Shown: positions 17,003 to 26,158 of the stretch, in pieces
Numbering within the stretch: position 1 is the stretch's first letter
Layout: each line of letters starts with the position of its first letter
Assembly: GCA_965216515.1 (NCBI GenBank)
Contig: OZ244173.1
Span: forward strand, 2,356,001 to 2,420,000
Length of the DNA stretch: 64,000 nt
Direction of reading: 5' to 3'
DNA from: CAXMRP01 sp965216515
GTDB taxonomy: Bacteria; Pseudomonadota; Alphaproteobacteria; Rhizobiales; Afifellaceae
Notes under the pieces: model-generated
Databases searched by the model: none
Told to the model about the DNA's origin: nothing
Seen by the model: only the letters and a program-made list of their open reading frames with translations
Translations under genes and position numbers: made by a program

Positions 17003-18007
17003 CTAGCGTTGCGTGCGGGAATAGATGAAATTGGTGGCGATGATGGCGACGATCAGCAGGATGCCGAGGACGGTGAGCTGGATGGCCGGAAGCAGGTTCG
17101 CCACCGTCATTCCTGTTGAGACGATGACCAGCAGCCAGGCGGCAAGAAAAGTGCCGAGGATGGTGCCGCGGCCGCCGAAGATATATGTGCCGCCGAGCAT
17201 GACCATCAGCACCATCTGCAATTCGCCGCCGAGGGCGATGTCGTAGCGAACCGAGCCGAGCCGCGAGGCGGTCATGAGACCGCCGACGGCACTGACGAAC
17301 CCCAGCAGCAGAAACAATCCGACCTTTATTCGATTGCTCTTGATGCCGGCATGGCGGGCCGCCACCTGGTTGGTGCCGATCTGGTAGATCTGGCGGCCGT
17401 AGGACGTCATGCCCAGCACAATTGCCAGCACGATGGACATCAAGACAAAGACGACCACAGGCAGCGGTATGCCGAGAACCATGATGTTGTTCACGCCAAT
17501 GAACCATTCCGGGACACGGATCGATCTGTCGCCGGCGATGACCTGGGCGAGGCCGCGATAGAAAATCAGCGTGCCGATCGTGACGATGATCGATGGCAAT
17601 TCCAGCCGGATGACCATGAACGCATTGAACGCCCCCATGGCCAGGCCGGCAACAAGGCCGAGCGCGATTGCCAGCGGCATGGGCACGCCGATCTGTTGCG
17701 CGAATGCGAATAGGCATGCCGAAAGCGCCATGTTCGCAGCCGCCGAAAGATCGATTTCACCGGAAACGATCACCAGCGTGAGAACAAGCGCGGCCATGGC
17801 GATTTCCGCCGAGAGCGTAAAGGAGCGCAGGATATAGCCGATGTCGAGGAAGAACGGAGAAAGAAAACTGGCGATGGCGATGCCCGCGATCAGCAGGACA
17901 AAGGTCATCGTCTCCGGTCGCACGAAGATGATGTGCCAGAGCGGTCTCGCCGCAGCCGCTTCGCCGAATTCTGGCCCCGATCCCAGGGATTGCTTTGTCA
18001 TCATCAC
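17003..18007 (-). CDS. Sugar ABC transporter permease (RbsC/RhaPQ family)
   Basis: The protein has 334 residues with about 8-10 hydrophobic segments. The BPD_transp_2 region is recognisable in LAQVIAGDRSIRVPEW, GRQIYQIGTNQVAARHAGI and LGGTYIFGGRGTILGTFLAAW. It overlaps the preceding permease gene by four bases (ATGA), so translation is probably coupled. With its paralogue at 18004-18987 it forms a heterodimeric channel, as RhaP and RhaQ do. Confidence 0.9.
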   Translation of the reverse strand: MMMTKQSLGSGPEFGEAAAARPLWHIIFVRPETMTFVLLIAGIAIASFLSPFFLDIGYILRSFTLSAEIAMAALVLTLVIVSGEIDLSAAANMALSACLFAFAQQIGVPMPLAIALGLVAGLAMGAFNAFMVIRLELPSIIVTIGTLIFYRGLAQVIAGDRSIRVPEWFIGVNNIMVLGIPLPVVVFVLMSIVLAIVLGMTSYGRQIYQIGTNQVAARHAGIKSNRIKVGLFLLLGFVSAVGGLMTASRLGSVRYDIALGGELQMVLMVMLGGTYIFGGRGTILGTFLAAWLLVIVSTGMTVANLLPAIQLTVLGILLIVAIIATNFIYSRTQR

Positions 18008-18987
18008 GCCCGCCTCGCAAGGCTGGCAATGCCATGCCGCCGGACGCTGCGGTCAATGATGAGCGCGAACAGAATCACCGCACCATAGATCGCATTTTGC
18101 GTGGTGCCCGCGACGCCGACAAATGGAAGTGCCGCGCTGACGCACCCCAGCAGGAGAACACCGAGCACCGTTCCCAGCACTGTGCCTATGCCGCCGTTGA
18201 TCGAAACCCCGCCGATCACCACCGCGGCGATGACCTGAAACTCGAAGCCCGCACCGGTATTGGACGGATTCACGAAGCCCCACCGGCTGGCGTACATTAT
18301 GCCGGCAAGCCCGCTCAGCCCGCCTGAAATGGTGAAAACCAGCAGGGTGACGCGGTTGACCTCGATACCGCGCAAGGGCGCCGCAACCGGGTTCGATCCA
18401 AGCGCATAGATCTGGCGACCAACACGGGTATGGGCGGCGAAGACATAGGTCAGCACCGCCACCGCAAGCGCCATCAGGATGATCCATGGAATACCGAAGA
18501 CCGGAGACGTTTGCGACATCGCCTTCAGGGCGGACGGCACATACTGGCGGTCGACCTGTCGCGCATCGGAGATGATGAAGGTGAGCCCGCGGTACAGGTT
18601 CAGGGTTCCGAGGGTGACGATGATGGACGGCAGGCGGAAGATCGTCACCAGCACGCCGTTGAAAAGACCGAGAGCCGCGCCCACGCCGACCGACACGGCA
18701 AAGCCGAGTGGCCACCAGATTTGCGGCATGTCACGGAACATCATGCCGGTCACCATGGCCGACAGGCCCAACATCGATCCGACGCTGAGATCGACATGGC
18801 GCGCGACCAGCACCATCATCTGGCCCATGGCCACGATCATGATCAGCGGCACGAGCAGCAGGACGATGCGCAGGCTGTTCAGCGTCAAGAAATGGGGCTT
18901 GTAGAATCCGACCGCCGCGCAGAACAGCACGATCATCACGACAAGGCCCATTTCGCGGCCGAGCATAATCCTTCGCATCGCGTTCAT
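18004..18987 (-). CDS. Sugar ABC transporter permease (RbsC/RhaPQ family)
   Basis: The protein has 327 residues and is a paralogue of the adjacent permease. Family motifs are HVDLSVGSMLGLSAMVTG, LPSIIVTLGTLNLYRGLTF and GRQIYALGSNPVAAPLRGI. The ATG at 18987 overlaps the ATPase stop (TGA at 18984-18986) in an ATGA arrangement, which decides the start; the frame continues 38 codons upstream inside the ATPase gene. Substrate is inferred with the operon: a deoxysugar. Confidence 0.9.
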   Translation of the reverse strand: MNAMRRIMLGREMGLVVMIVLFCAAVGFYKPHFLTLNSLRIVLLLVPLIMIVAMGQMMVLVARHVDLSVGSMLGLSAMVTGMMFRDMPQIWWPLGFAVSVGVGAALGLFNGVLVTIFRLPSIIVTLGTLNLYRGLTFIISDARQVDRQYVPSALKAMSQTSPVFGIPWIILMALAVAVLTYVFAAHTRVGRQIYALGSNPVAAPLRGIEVNRVTLLVFTISGGLSGLAGIMYASRWGFVNPSNTGAGFEFQVIAAVVIGGVSINGGIGTVLGTVLGVLLLGCVSAALPFVGVAGTTQNAIYGAVILFALIIDRSVRRHGIASLARRA

Positions 18988-20510
18988 GCCGCATACCCCG
19001 AACGTGGAACCGCCGCCTGCATGACAGCTTCCGGCGTGGCCTCGGCCCGCGGAATGTCGCCCCGCAATTCGCCCTCGGACATGACGAGAATACGATCGCA
19101 AAGGGTCAGAAGTTCCGGCAGCTCCGATGAAATGAGCAGAATGGCCCGTCCTTCGCGTGCCATATCGCCGATCATGTTGTAGAACTCGGCCTTGACGCCG
19201 ATATCGATCCCACGGGTCGGTTCGTCGAGGATCAGCACCTGCGGATCGGTAAGCAGCCAGCGCGAGAGGATTGCCTTCTGCTGATTGCCGCCGGAGAGTT
19301 CCAAGATCGGTTGCCGCAATGAGGCAAGCCTGATCGACAGGTCCTCTACCGCCTTCTTTGCAAGCTGCTTTTCGCGCGCCGGCAGGATGAAGCCCCTGGG
19401 GGCATACCGCTCAGGGACTGCCGCCGTAATGTTGTGCTCCACCGGCAGGGTGGCGAAAATCCCGGCGACCGCACGATCCTCCGGCACGAAGGCAAGACCG
19501 AGGTCGATGGCATCCGTCGGGCTGTGGATGGCCACTTCCGTGCCATTCACTTCCACCGTGCCGCTCGTTGCCGGCGCGACACCGAAGATCGCCCGCGCAA
19601 CATCCGTGCGCCCCGCGCCCACAAGCCCGGCCAGGCCTACAATCTCGCCCTTGCGGACCGTGAAGTTGATGTCCTCGAACATGCCGGGCTGGGTCAGCCC
19701 CTTCACCTCGAGTGCGACATCGGTGATCTCTGCGCTGACCTTGTGGACATATTGCTGGAACGGTCGTCCGATCATCGCCTGGATGATGTCGTCGTCGCTC
19801 AAATTGCTGACCTTTTCCGTCGTGACCTTGTGGCCATCGCGGAAAACCGTGACCCGGTCGCAGAGCGCCCTGACTTCCTCAAGACGGTGGGAGACGAATA
19901 CGATCGTGCGACCCTCGTCACGGAGACGGCCTGCGATGTCGAACAGCGTTTCCACTTCACGCGGCGTCAGCGGCGCGGTGGGTTCGTCCATGAAAATCAG
20001 CCGGCTGTCAGACGCAATCGCCCGCGCGATCTCCACCATCTGCTGATCGGCAATCGAGAGGCCTCGCATCGGCCGCGACACGTCAATCGACACACCCAGG
20101 AGGTCCATGTGCTTGCGCGCATCGCGCGTGAGCTCCGCCCAGGGAACGCGGCTGAACCAGCTGCCGCCGGAACGCCCCAGCACCAGGTTCTCCGCCACCG
20201 AAAGGTCGGGGAAGGACACCGGCTCCTGGTGAATGAGCGTGATACCGAGGAGTTGGGCTGCATGCGGATTGGGCACTTTGACCAATTCGCCGTTGAGTTT
20301 CAGCGTGCCGCGCGTCGGGTGATAGACGCCGGAGACGATTTTGGCGAAGGTGGATTTGCCGGCCCCGTTTTCGCCGATCAGGGCATGAATCTCGCCCGGA
20401 ATCAGGTCGAGATCAACGTCGCTGAGCACCTCGATCCCGGCAAACTGCTTGGATATGCCGCGTGACGAGAGGAGCGGCATCTGGTGTGTTGGTTTGTTGT
20501 CTGACGACAT
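18984..20510 (-). CDS. rhaT: Sugar ABC transporter ATP-binding protein, double domain (RbsA/RhaT family)
   Basis: The protein has 508 residues with two ATPase domains. The first has Walker A IGENGAGKSTFAKIVSG, Q-loop LIHQEPV and Walker B LIFMDEPTAPLT. The second has the degenerate nucleotide loop GLVGAGRTDVARAIFG, signature LSGGNQQKAILSRWL and Walker B VLILDEPTRGIDIG. This asymmetry is normal for RbsA/MglA/RhaT. It energises the two permeases that follow. It begins 15 bases or so after the aldo/keto reductase stop, so the reductase is in the same transcript. Confidence 0.92.
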   Translation of the reverse strand: MSSDNKPTHQMPLLSSRGISKQFAGIEVLSDVDLDLIPGEIHALIGENGAGKSTFAKIVSGVYHPTRGTLKLNGELVKVPNPHAAQLLGITLIHQEPVSFPDLSVAENLVLGRSGGSWFSRVPWAELTRDARKHMDLLGVSIDVSRPMRGLSIADQQMVEIARAIASDSRLIFMDEPTAPLTPREVETLFDIAGRLRDEGRTIVFVSHRLEEVRALCDRVTVFRDGHKVTTEKVSNLSDDDIIQAMIGRPFQQYVHKVSAEITDVALEVKGLTQPGMFEDINFTVRKGEIVGLAGLVGAGRTDVARAIFGVAPATSGTVEVNGTEVAIHSPTDAIDLGLAFVPEDRAVAGIFATLPVEHNITAAVPERYAPRGFILPAREKQLAKKAVEDLSIRLASLRQPILELSGGNQQKAILSRWLLTDPQVLILDEPTRGIDIGVKAEFYNMIGDMAREGRAILLISSELPELLTLCDRILVMSEGELRGDIPRAEATPEAVMQAAVPRSGYAA

Positions 20511-20525
20511 GGCCCGGGCGCGCGC

Positions 20526-21647
20526 TCAATCAGTCAATGGAACAGGCGCGTCAGCGTCAATCAATCCCTGCGATTTGAGATCGGACCAGAACACGGCGGG
20601 GATCGCGGCGCCGAGAGATGCCACATTCTGTTCGACCTCCCGGGCATGCATGGCGCCGGGGATCGTCGATACGACGGCCGGGTGAGCCAACACGAACTGC
20701 AGGGCCGCCGAAGGAAGCGAGACGCCGTGCGCCCGGCACACATCTTCCAGGCCACGCACTTTCGCCTGAATCTCGTCCGGAGCCGCGTCATAGGCGTATT
20801 TGGCGTCACCGCCGGAACCGGTGACCAGAATGCCGGAAGCAAAGGGGGCACCGATGATAACGCTCACTTCGCGCTCCAGACAGGTGGCCATCCCTGTATG
20901 CAGGCTGGCCTGGTCGGCCAGCGTGTACGGCATGGCGACGAGCACGAAATCCAGGTCGACCAGCGTCGCGATGTTCCGGAGCGCATCACCGGTGTTGATG
21001 CCCATTCCGAAGGCCTGAATATCTCCTGTCGCCTTCAGTTCCTGCAGCGCCTTGATACCACCATCCGTCAACTGCCTCTGGTAACGGGACAGGTCGTTTT
21101 GATCGTGAAACAGCTCATCAAGATCGTGGATCACCAATGCATCGACCGTATCGATCGCCAGACGCTGCAGCGCCTGTTCGTACGACCTCATGATTCCGTC
21201 GTAGCTATAGTCGAATTTCACTTCGAAATTCAGACCGCCGGTCCATGGCGATCGATCAAACGACTTCGGATCGCCCGGACGATGGAGCGTACGCCCGACC
21301 TTGGTGGTCAGATCGAATTCGCTGCGCGGCTTGGTGCGAAGAAATCCGCCGACGCGATGCTCGGACAATCCGCGGCCGTACCAGGGTGCAGTATCGAAAT
21401 AGCGAACACCCAGGTCCCACGCAGCTTCAAGGGTCGCCAGGGAATCGGCCTCGTCAACCGTGGCGTACAATTCGCCGATATGAGCGCTGCCGAAGCCGAA
21501 AACCGGCAGTTCCAGAGATGTTGCGGCCACTTTGCGCCTGGTGGAAACCGTCAGTCCCAAGTGTTGTCCTCCCGGCCCCATCCAGCGCAAGGAAGCGCTG
21601 GCCAGCGCGATATCTGTAAACTTGTCAGACAAATTTTCGTTTGACAA
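20526..21647 (-). CDS. Aldo/keto reductase, probable L-fucose/L-rhamnose-type aldose 1-dehydrogenase
   Basis: The protein has up to 373 residues. The AKR fold is seen from FGFGSAHIGELYATVDEADS; the catalytic tetrad includes the Asp of YFDTAPWYGRG, its Tyr, Lys of LTTKVGR and His of ALVIHDLDEL. The sequence resembles D-threo-aldose 1-dehydrogenase (L-fucose dehydrogenase), which oxidises the sugar to its lactone, matching the lactonase encoded next door. The start is uncertain: the full frame begins with TTG at 21647, while the first ATG (21581) directly follows a 7-bp hairpin and has no visible ribosome site. It is divergent from the lactonase gene. Confidence 0.82.
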   Translation of the reverse strand: MSNENLSDKFTDIALASASLRWMGPGGQHLGLTVSTRRKVAATSLELPVFGFGSAHIGELYATVDEADSLATLEAAWDLGVRYFDTAPWYGRGLSEHRVGGFLRTKPRSEFDLTTKVGRTLHRPGDPKSFDRSPWTGGLNFEVKFDYSYDGIMRSYEQALQRLAIDTVDALVIHDLDELFHDQNDLSRYQRQLTDGGIKALQELKATGDIQAFGMGINTGDALRNIATLVDLDFVLVAMPYTLADQASLHTGMATCLEREVSVIIGAPFASGILVTGSGGDAKYAYDAAPDEIQAKVRGLEDVCRAHGVSLPSAALQFVLAHPAVVSTIPGAMHAREVEQNVASLGAAIPAVFWSDLKSQGLIDADAPVPLTD

Positions 21648-21670
21648 GGCTATTCTTGACCGCCAATTCT
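21641..21670 (+). promoter_or_regulatory. Possible sigma-70-type promoter for the lactonase operon
   Basis: TTGACA at 21641-21646 is a perfect -35 match. An AATTCT-like -10 follows at 21665-21670 with 18-base spacing, which is weak. The site is about 160 bases upstream of the lactonase gene in the divergent intergenic region and overlaps the earliest possible start of the reductase gene. Confidence 0.3.
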
Positions 21671-21829
21671 AGTGGGTGTCGTCGATCGAGGAAACGGAGA
21701 AACGGCTAATCACGGAGACTGTCCGCCAGCCTCCAAGCCAACAGACCGGATGGCGGTCGAAGACGCCCGGAGTGTTCAGCTTGCAAGCCGCCCTCCCCGG
21801 ACTCAGGCCGGCATAGAGGAAAACAGAAC

Positions 21830-22705
21830 GTGCCGAATTTCCCGATTATCGATACGCACCTTCATATTTGGGATTTTGATCGTCTGAGCTATTCGGCATT
21901 CGAGGGACATCCGCTTTTCGGTCGATCGTACCAGATCGAGGACTATCAGCGCGACTGCGGCCCCCTCGACATCGAGGCCATGGTATTCCTGGAATGTTAT
22001 GCCGATTTCACGCCGACGGGCGGGCAGTACATCGAGGAGATTGAGTTCGTCGAGGACTCCGCCGGGCGCGATCCCCGCATAAGGGGCATCGTGCCCATGG
22101 CCCCGCTGGAGTGGGGCGGCCGCGTTGAGCCGCTGCTGGAGGAGATGCGCCAACGGCATCCGACCGTGAAGGGCATCCGGCGCATAGTTGAGTTTGACGA
22201 GGATCCCCGCGCGCTGACCCTCTCCGAAGATTTCATAGCCGGCGTCAATTTGCTCGCGAAGTTCGATTTTCATTTCGAGATCAACGTCAATCACACCCAG
22301 ATGGACATTGTCCGGGAGTTCGTGCGCCATATCCCCGACGTACCGATGATCCTGGACCACTGCGGCAAGCCCGGAATCGAGGAGGGCGCGATCGATCAAT
22401 ACCGTTCGGACGTGAAGGAACTGGCCCAACATCCGAACCTCTGGATCAAGCTTTCCGACCTGCCGGTCGAGGCCGACCACAAGACTTGGACCGAAGCCGA
22501 TCTTCGCCCCTACATCGATGCCACAATCGAGACATTCGGTTTCGACAGGACGATTTACGCAGGCGACTATCCGGTCTGCTTGCAGGCGACCACCTTGCCG
22601 CGCTGGGTGGAAGTTCTCGACAATGCGTTTGCCGGTGTCTCCGATCGCGAATTGCGCAAGTTCTATCGGGACAATGCCAACGCCTTCTACAGGCTCGGGC
22701 TCTGA
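21830..22705 (+). CDS. Amidohydrolase-family 2 sugar lactonase (L-fuconolactonase/L-rhamnonolactonase-like)
   Basis: The protein has 291 residues. The metal-binding HxH is at His10/His12 in IIDTHLHIWDFD. Later features are the internal His-rich strand FHFEINVNHTQM, the sequence VPMILDHCGKPGI and YAGDYPVC with the catalytic Asp, all typical of the cog3618 amidohydrolase family that opens sugar lactones or pyrone dicarboxylates. Between an aldose dehydrogenase and an aldonate dehydratase its job is almost certainly hydrolysis of an L-aldonolactone. It starts the plus-strand operon lactonase, regulator, mutarotase, dehydratase. Confidence 0.87.
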   Translation: MPNFPIIDTHLHIWDFDRLSYSAFEGHPLFGRSYQIEDYQRDCGPLDIEAMVFLECYADFTPTGGQYIEEIEFVEDSAGRDPRIRGIVPMAPLEWGGRVEPLLEEMRQRHPTVKGIRRIVEFDEDPRALTLSEDFIAGVNLLAKFDFHFEINVNHTQMDIVREFVRHIPDVPMILDHCGKPGIEEGAIDQYRSDVKELAQHPNLWIKLSDLPVEADHKTWTEADLRPYIDATIETFGFDRTIYAGDYPVCLQATTLPRWVEVLDNAFAGVSDRELRKFYRDNANAFYRLGL

Positions 22706-22722
22706 GCGCGGATCGTAGACGG

Positions 22723-23514
22723 ATGGTCGGTTCAATCCAGAATTCCACCGCGCGCCGCCGGCCTTCGCCTGCCGGAAAGGCGTCCGCGGATCCACCGGCC
22801 GATGAAGCCTTTGTTGGGGAAACGCTCGACCGGCAATCCATCCCCGAACGGGTCGCCCACCGCATCCTGGCGATGATCAAGTCGGGAAACCTGAAGCCTG
22901 GTGACCGTCTGCCGACGGAACAGAAGATGTGTATAGCGTTCGGCATCTCGCGCCCGCCGCTGCGCGAGGCCTTGAAGGCGTTGACGCTGATGGGCGTGCT
23001 GGAAAGCCGACAGGGCGGCCGCTACACTGTTTCCGACCTGTCGCCGAGCCGGCTGATTGCCCCCTTCAATGCCATCCTCTCCACCGCCGAGTATGATGTG
23101 CACGATCACTTCCAGGCGCGCTCGGTTGTTGAGCTGGAACTGGTGCGTCTTTGTGCCCTCCACGCCAGTTCCGCCGATCGCAAGCGGATTGTGAAACTGG
23201 CGCGTGACGGGCGCGCCTTCCTCACCGATCCGGTTGCCTTCCGCCTTATGGATATCGAACTGCATCAGACCATCTACAACGCATCCGGCAACGCAATGCT
23301 GAGCGCGGTCGCGCAGGGTCTCTTCGATATCGGGCTCGATTTCCGGCGCGTTGCCAGCAACGATCCCGCCGTTATCGAGAAATCTGTCACCCAACATTGC
23401 GAGGTCGCCGATGCGATCATGGCCGGTGAGGCCGACGCCGCGGTCGCGGCCTATCACCGGCACATCGAGCATGTGCGCGACAGCACCATTCAATCGATGG
23501 CGGCAGAAAACTGA
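22723..23514 (+). CDS. GntR-family transcriptional regulator (FadR/FCD subfamily)
   Basis: The protein has 263 residues. The winged helix is recognised from SIPERVAHRILAMIKSGNL through KPGDRLPTEQKMCIAFGISR to PPLREALKALTLMGVLESRQ, followed by an all-helical FCD ligand-binding domain (about 115-255) with Asp/His ligand positions in LMDIELHQTIY. I chose the ATG at 22723, 18 bases after the lactonase stop; the upstream open frame lies inside the lactonase gene. It probably represses this sugar operon and releases on binding an acidic intermediate. Confidence 0.88.
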   Translation: MVGSIQNSTARRRPSPAGKASADPPADEAFVGETLDRQSIPERVAHRILAMIKSGNLKPGDRLPTEQKMCIAFGISRPPLREALKALTLMGVLESRQGGRYTVSDLSPSRLIAPFNAILSTAEYDVHDHFQARSVVELELVRLCALHASSADRKRIVKLARDGRAFLTDPVAFRLMDIELHQTIYNASGNAMLSAVAQGLFDIGLDFRRVASNDPAVIEKSVTQHCEVADAIMAGEADAAVAAYHRHIEHVRDSTIQSMAAEN

Positions 23515-23531
23515 AATGAGAAAGGCGCCCC

Positions 23532-23849
23532 ATGTCTGAACGCATCGCTTTTCGCATGAACCTTTATCCGGGACATGCGGCCGAATACGAAAAGCGCCAT
23601 GACGAGATATTCCCGGAACTCGCCGGCGCCCTGAAACAGGCCGGGATTTCCGACTACACGATTTGGCACGACCCGGAGAGCAACCACCTGTTCGGGATAC
23701 TCACAAGAGCCGACGACCACGCCATGGACGATCTTCCGGATATGGAGATCATGAAGCGCTGGTGGGCGCATATGGCCGACATCATGGAAACCGATGACAA
23801 CAACGTGCCCACTCAGATACCGCTGAAAAGGGTCTTCCTGCTGCCATGA
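23532..23849 (+). CDS. rhaM: L-rhamnose mutarotase
   Basis: The protein has 105 residues, the normal size of RhaM/YiiL. Motifs AFRMNLYPGHAAEYEKRHDE, DYTIWHDPESNHLFG and MKRWWAHMADIM are characteristic, including the His and Tyr/Trp residues around the sugar pocket. It interconverts alpha and beta L-rhamnopyranose and also accepts related sugars, feeding the dehydrogenase. Its stop overlaps the next start (ATGA), so it is coupled to the dehydratase gene. This gene is the best single evidence that the cassette handles L-rhamnose-like sugars. Confidence 0.93.
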   Translation: MSERIAFRMNLYPGHAAEYEKRHDEIFPELAGALKQAGISDYTIWHDPESNHLFGILTRADDHAMDDLPDMEIMKRWWAHMADIMETDDNNVPTQIPLKRVFLLP

Positions 23850-25030
23850 GCTCCAGCTTCACGATCAGTTCGGTGCGTGTGTCGACGGTGAGGCGGGAGA
23901 CAAAGGGCGGCACCTACTTCAACCAGGGCACGCAGGAACACTGGCTGGTCGACAGCCTGATCTCCAATCCGATGTCGGGTTATCCGGAGTACCGGGCCAG
24001 GCGGACGTCCTGGGGGATCGGGGTGCTGGAATCGATCATCGTGGAAATTGAGACGGAAGATGGCGTCACCGGCATCGCAACGGGCTCGGGCGGAACCCCG
24101 GCCGCATGGCTGATCAGGCACCATTTCAACCGGTTTCTCGTCGGGCAGGATGCACGCAACATCAACCGCATCTGGGACCAGATGTACCGCGCATCGCTGC
24201 CCTATGGACGAAAAGGGCTGCCGATGATGGCGATCAGCGCGGTCGATCTGGCGCTGTGGGATCTTGTCGGCAAGATCCGGCAGGAGCCGGTCTACAACCT
24301 CATCGGCGGGCTGACGCACGATGAGATCGCCTTCTACTGTACCGGACCTGCGCCGGATTCGTCCAAGCTGAAGGGGTTCTGGGGCGCCAAGGTGCCGCTG
24401 CCGCACTCGCATTTCGAAGGCCGGGAGGGGCTGGAGAAGAACGTGCGCTACCTCGCCGATCAAAGGGACAAAGTCGGCCCCGATTTCCCGCTGATGGTCG
24501 ACTGCTACATGTCGCTCACCGTCCCTTACGCGATCGAGCTTGCAACCGCCTGCCTCGATCTCGGCATCGGCTGGTGGGAGGAAGTGCTTTCGCCGGAAGA
24601 CATCGAAGGATACCGAACGATCAAGCAGGCACACCCATCACTCAAATGGACCACGGGCGAGCACGAATATGGCCGCTATGGTTTTCGTGAACTCATCGAA
24701 GCCCGGACCATCGATATCCTGCAACCCGATGTGATGTGGGTCGGGGGCCTAAGCGAACTCCTGCGGATTGCCGCCCATGCTTCTGCTTACGACACCAGGA
24801 TCATTCCTCACGCAAGCGGACCCTACGCCTACCACTTCATTGCCTCCCAACCCGGACCGGCCGATTGCGAATATGTGGCGGCAAGTCCGGACGGACGCGA
24901 CATCCTGCCGGTCTTCGGCGAGTTGTTCACAGGCGAGCCGGTACCGCAGAACGGCCGGTTGAAAATGGATGGCGCACCGGGATTTGGCATGGAACTCGCG
25001 AGCCGCGAATTGTTGCAGCCGGTTTTGTGA
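23846..25030 (+). CDS. rhmD: L-rhamnonate dehydratase (enolase superfamily)
   Basis: The protein has 394 residues, the usual RhmD length. Metal ligands Asp219 (LMVDCYMS), Glu245 (WWEEVLSPED) and Glu272 (TTGEHEYG) are spaced like the E. coli enzyme, with His322 in IIPHASGPYAYH as catalytic acid/base. The N-terminal capping region RETKGGTYFNQGTQEHWL is also RhmD-like. It dehydrates L-rhamnonate to 2-keto-3-deoxy-L-rhamnonate in the non-phosphorylative pathway. No gene for a dedicated 2-keto-3-deoxyrhamnonate aldolase (HpcH-type) follows directly. Confidence 0.92.
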   Translation: MSSSFTISSVRVSTVRRETKGGTYFNQGTQEHWLVDSLISNPMSGYPEYRARRTSWGIGVLESIIVEIETEDGVTGIATGSGGTPAAWLIRHHFNRFLVGQDARNINRIWDQMYRASLPYGRKGLPMMAISAVDLALWDLVGKIRQEPVYNLIGGLTHDEIAFYCTGPAPDSSKLKGFWGAKVPLPHSHFEGREGLEKNVRYLADQRDKVGPDFPLMVDCYMSLTVPYAIELATACLDLGIGWWEEVLSPEDIEGYRTIKQAHPSLKWTTGEHEYGRYGFRELIEARTIDILQPDVMWVGGLSELLRIAAHASAYDTRIIPHASGPYAYHFIASQPGPADCEYVAASPDGRDILPVFGELFTGEPVPQNGRLKMDGAPGFGMELASRELLQPVL

Positions 25031-25296
25031 GGCCGGGTGTCCGGGGGGCGCGTTTTTCGCAGAGGCAGTTCGGTTTTGTATCGGAGGCCCGCCTCACCGT
25101 TCTGCCGGGACAGTGCGGATCTTCTCTTCTGTAGGCCAAAGGGTGCCGGTCCGGAATCTGGCGCAAAAGGGCAGACCATTTCCGGCTTCACCGAAGACGG
25201 GCAGCGCCCGATATACCCGGATTGTCCGGCAGGCCGGCGTCCTGATAGCCACCGGCCGGATCCCGTCCGCGCCCGGTTCCATCCGGTCCGGCCCAT

Positions 25297-25980
25297 CTAG
25301 GCCACGGTGCGGATGGCAAAGTCAAACAGCGACCGGATATGGTCGGCGACGGCTTCCCGGGCAGCGTCCGGATCCTCATCCTTGAGCGCGTCGAGAATGC
25401 GCTCATGCTGTCTGGAATCAGGCTCCAGCCGCTCCGAGAGCCGCTCGATCTCGAACAGCTTTGTCGTGACGCGCAGCGACCGGAGAATGCCGGTCATGAT
25501 TTCATTGCCGCAACGGCGGATAAACAGCTCGTGTACCTCGTCGTCGGAGGCCCAATGTTGCAGCATGTTGTAAGGCCGGCGGTTCTGAACCTCGTGCACA
25601 TGGCGCCGCGCCCGCTCAATATCCTCACGGTCCACCCGCCGGGCACTGAGCGCCGCCGCTTCGGCCTCCAGAAGTTCACGGACCCGGAGGCTCTGAAGAT
25701 ATTCGTTCAACTCCACCTTGCGCACGACATAGGACTGGTTGACCGTCTTGCGCAGAAGGCCCTCGACCTCAAGCCGCTGGAGCGCCTGCCGCAGGGGTGT
25801 GCGCGAGATGCCCATCTGCCCGGCAAGCTGCACTTCGACGATGGGCTCCCCGGCCGGGATTTCCCGCTCCTGCACCATGCGGAACAGCTCGTCATATGCG
25901 CGTTTCCAGAGCGGTTCGGCCAACTGCGAACGGGCACGGCCAATCGCCCGTTGTGAAGCCTCACCCGTTGACCCTCGCAT
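25297..25980 (-). CDS. GntR-family transcriptional regulator (FCD subfamily)
   Basis: The protein has about 227 residues. The winged helix with EREIPAGEPIVEVQLAGQMG and ISRTPLRQALQRLEVEGLL is followed by a helical FCD domain. I prefer the ATG at 25980, ten bases after GGAGG; a GTG two codons earlier is possible. It is divergent from the M20-like gene and lies beside a site reading TTGTATAC, which recurs at the amino acid transporter promoter 8.7 kb away. It is probably the local repressor of the 26159-35738 cluster. Confidence 0.87.
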   Translation of the reverse strand: MRGSTGEASQRAIGRARSQLAEPLWKRAYDELFRMVQEREIPAGEPIVEVQLAGQMGISRTPLRQALQRLEVEGLLRKTVNQSYVVRKVELNEYLQSLRVRELLEAEAAALSARRVDREDIERARRHVHEVQNRRPYNMLQHWASDDEVHELFIRRCGNEIMTGILRSLRVTTKLFEIERLSERLEPDSRQHERILDALKDEDPDAAREAVADHIRSLFDFAIRTVA

Positions 25981-26127
25981 TGTCACATCGCCTCCAGGAC
26001 CTGTCGGCCGGCATCTGGCGCGACGGCACGAAATCCACGTTCGATGACGTCGCTCGCCAGGACCGGTCCGGTTTCGCCTACATGTCGAAAAAAAGAACTT
26101 GAAACAAGGGCGCCATAGCCTGGATTA

Positions 26128-26135
26128 TTGTATAC
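26128..26135. promoter_or_regulatory. Candidate GntR (FCD) operator TTGTATAC
   Basis: The sequence ATTGTATACAG contains the near-palindromic core GTATAC. It lies between the divergent GntR and M20-like genes, where a local repressor should bind. The same 8-mer occurs at 34795-34802 in the divergent promoter region of the amino acid importer. If it is the operator, the M20-like gene must start downstream of it, which supports the GTG at 26159. Confidence 0.5.
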
Positions 26136-26158
26136 AGACGGTATCCAATAACGGCAAG

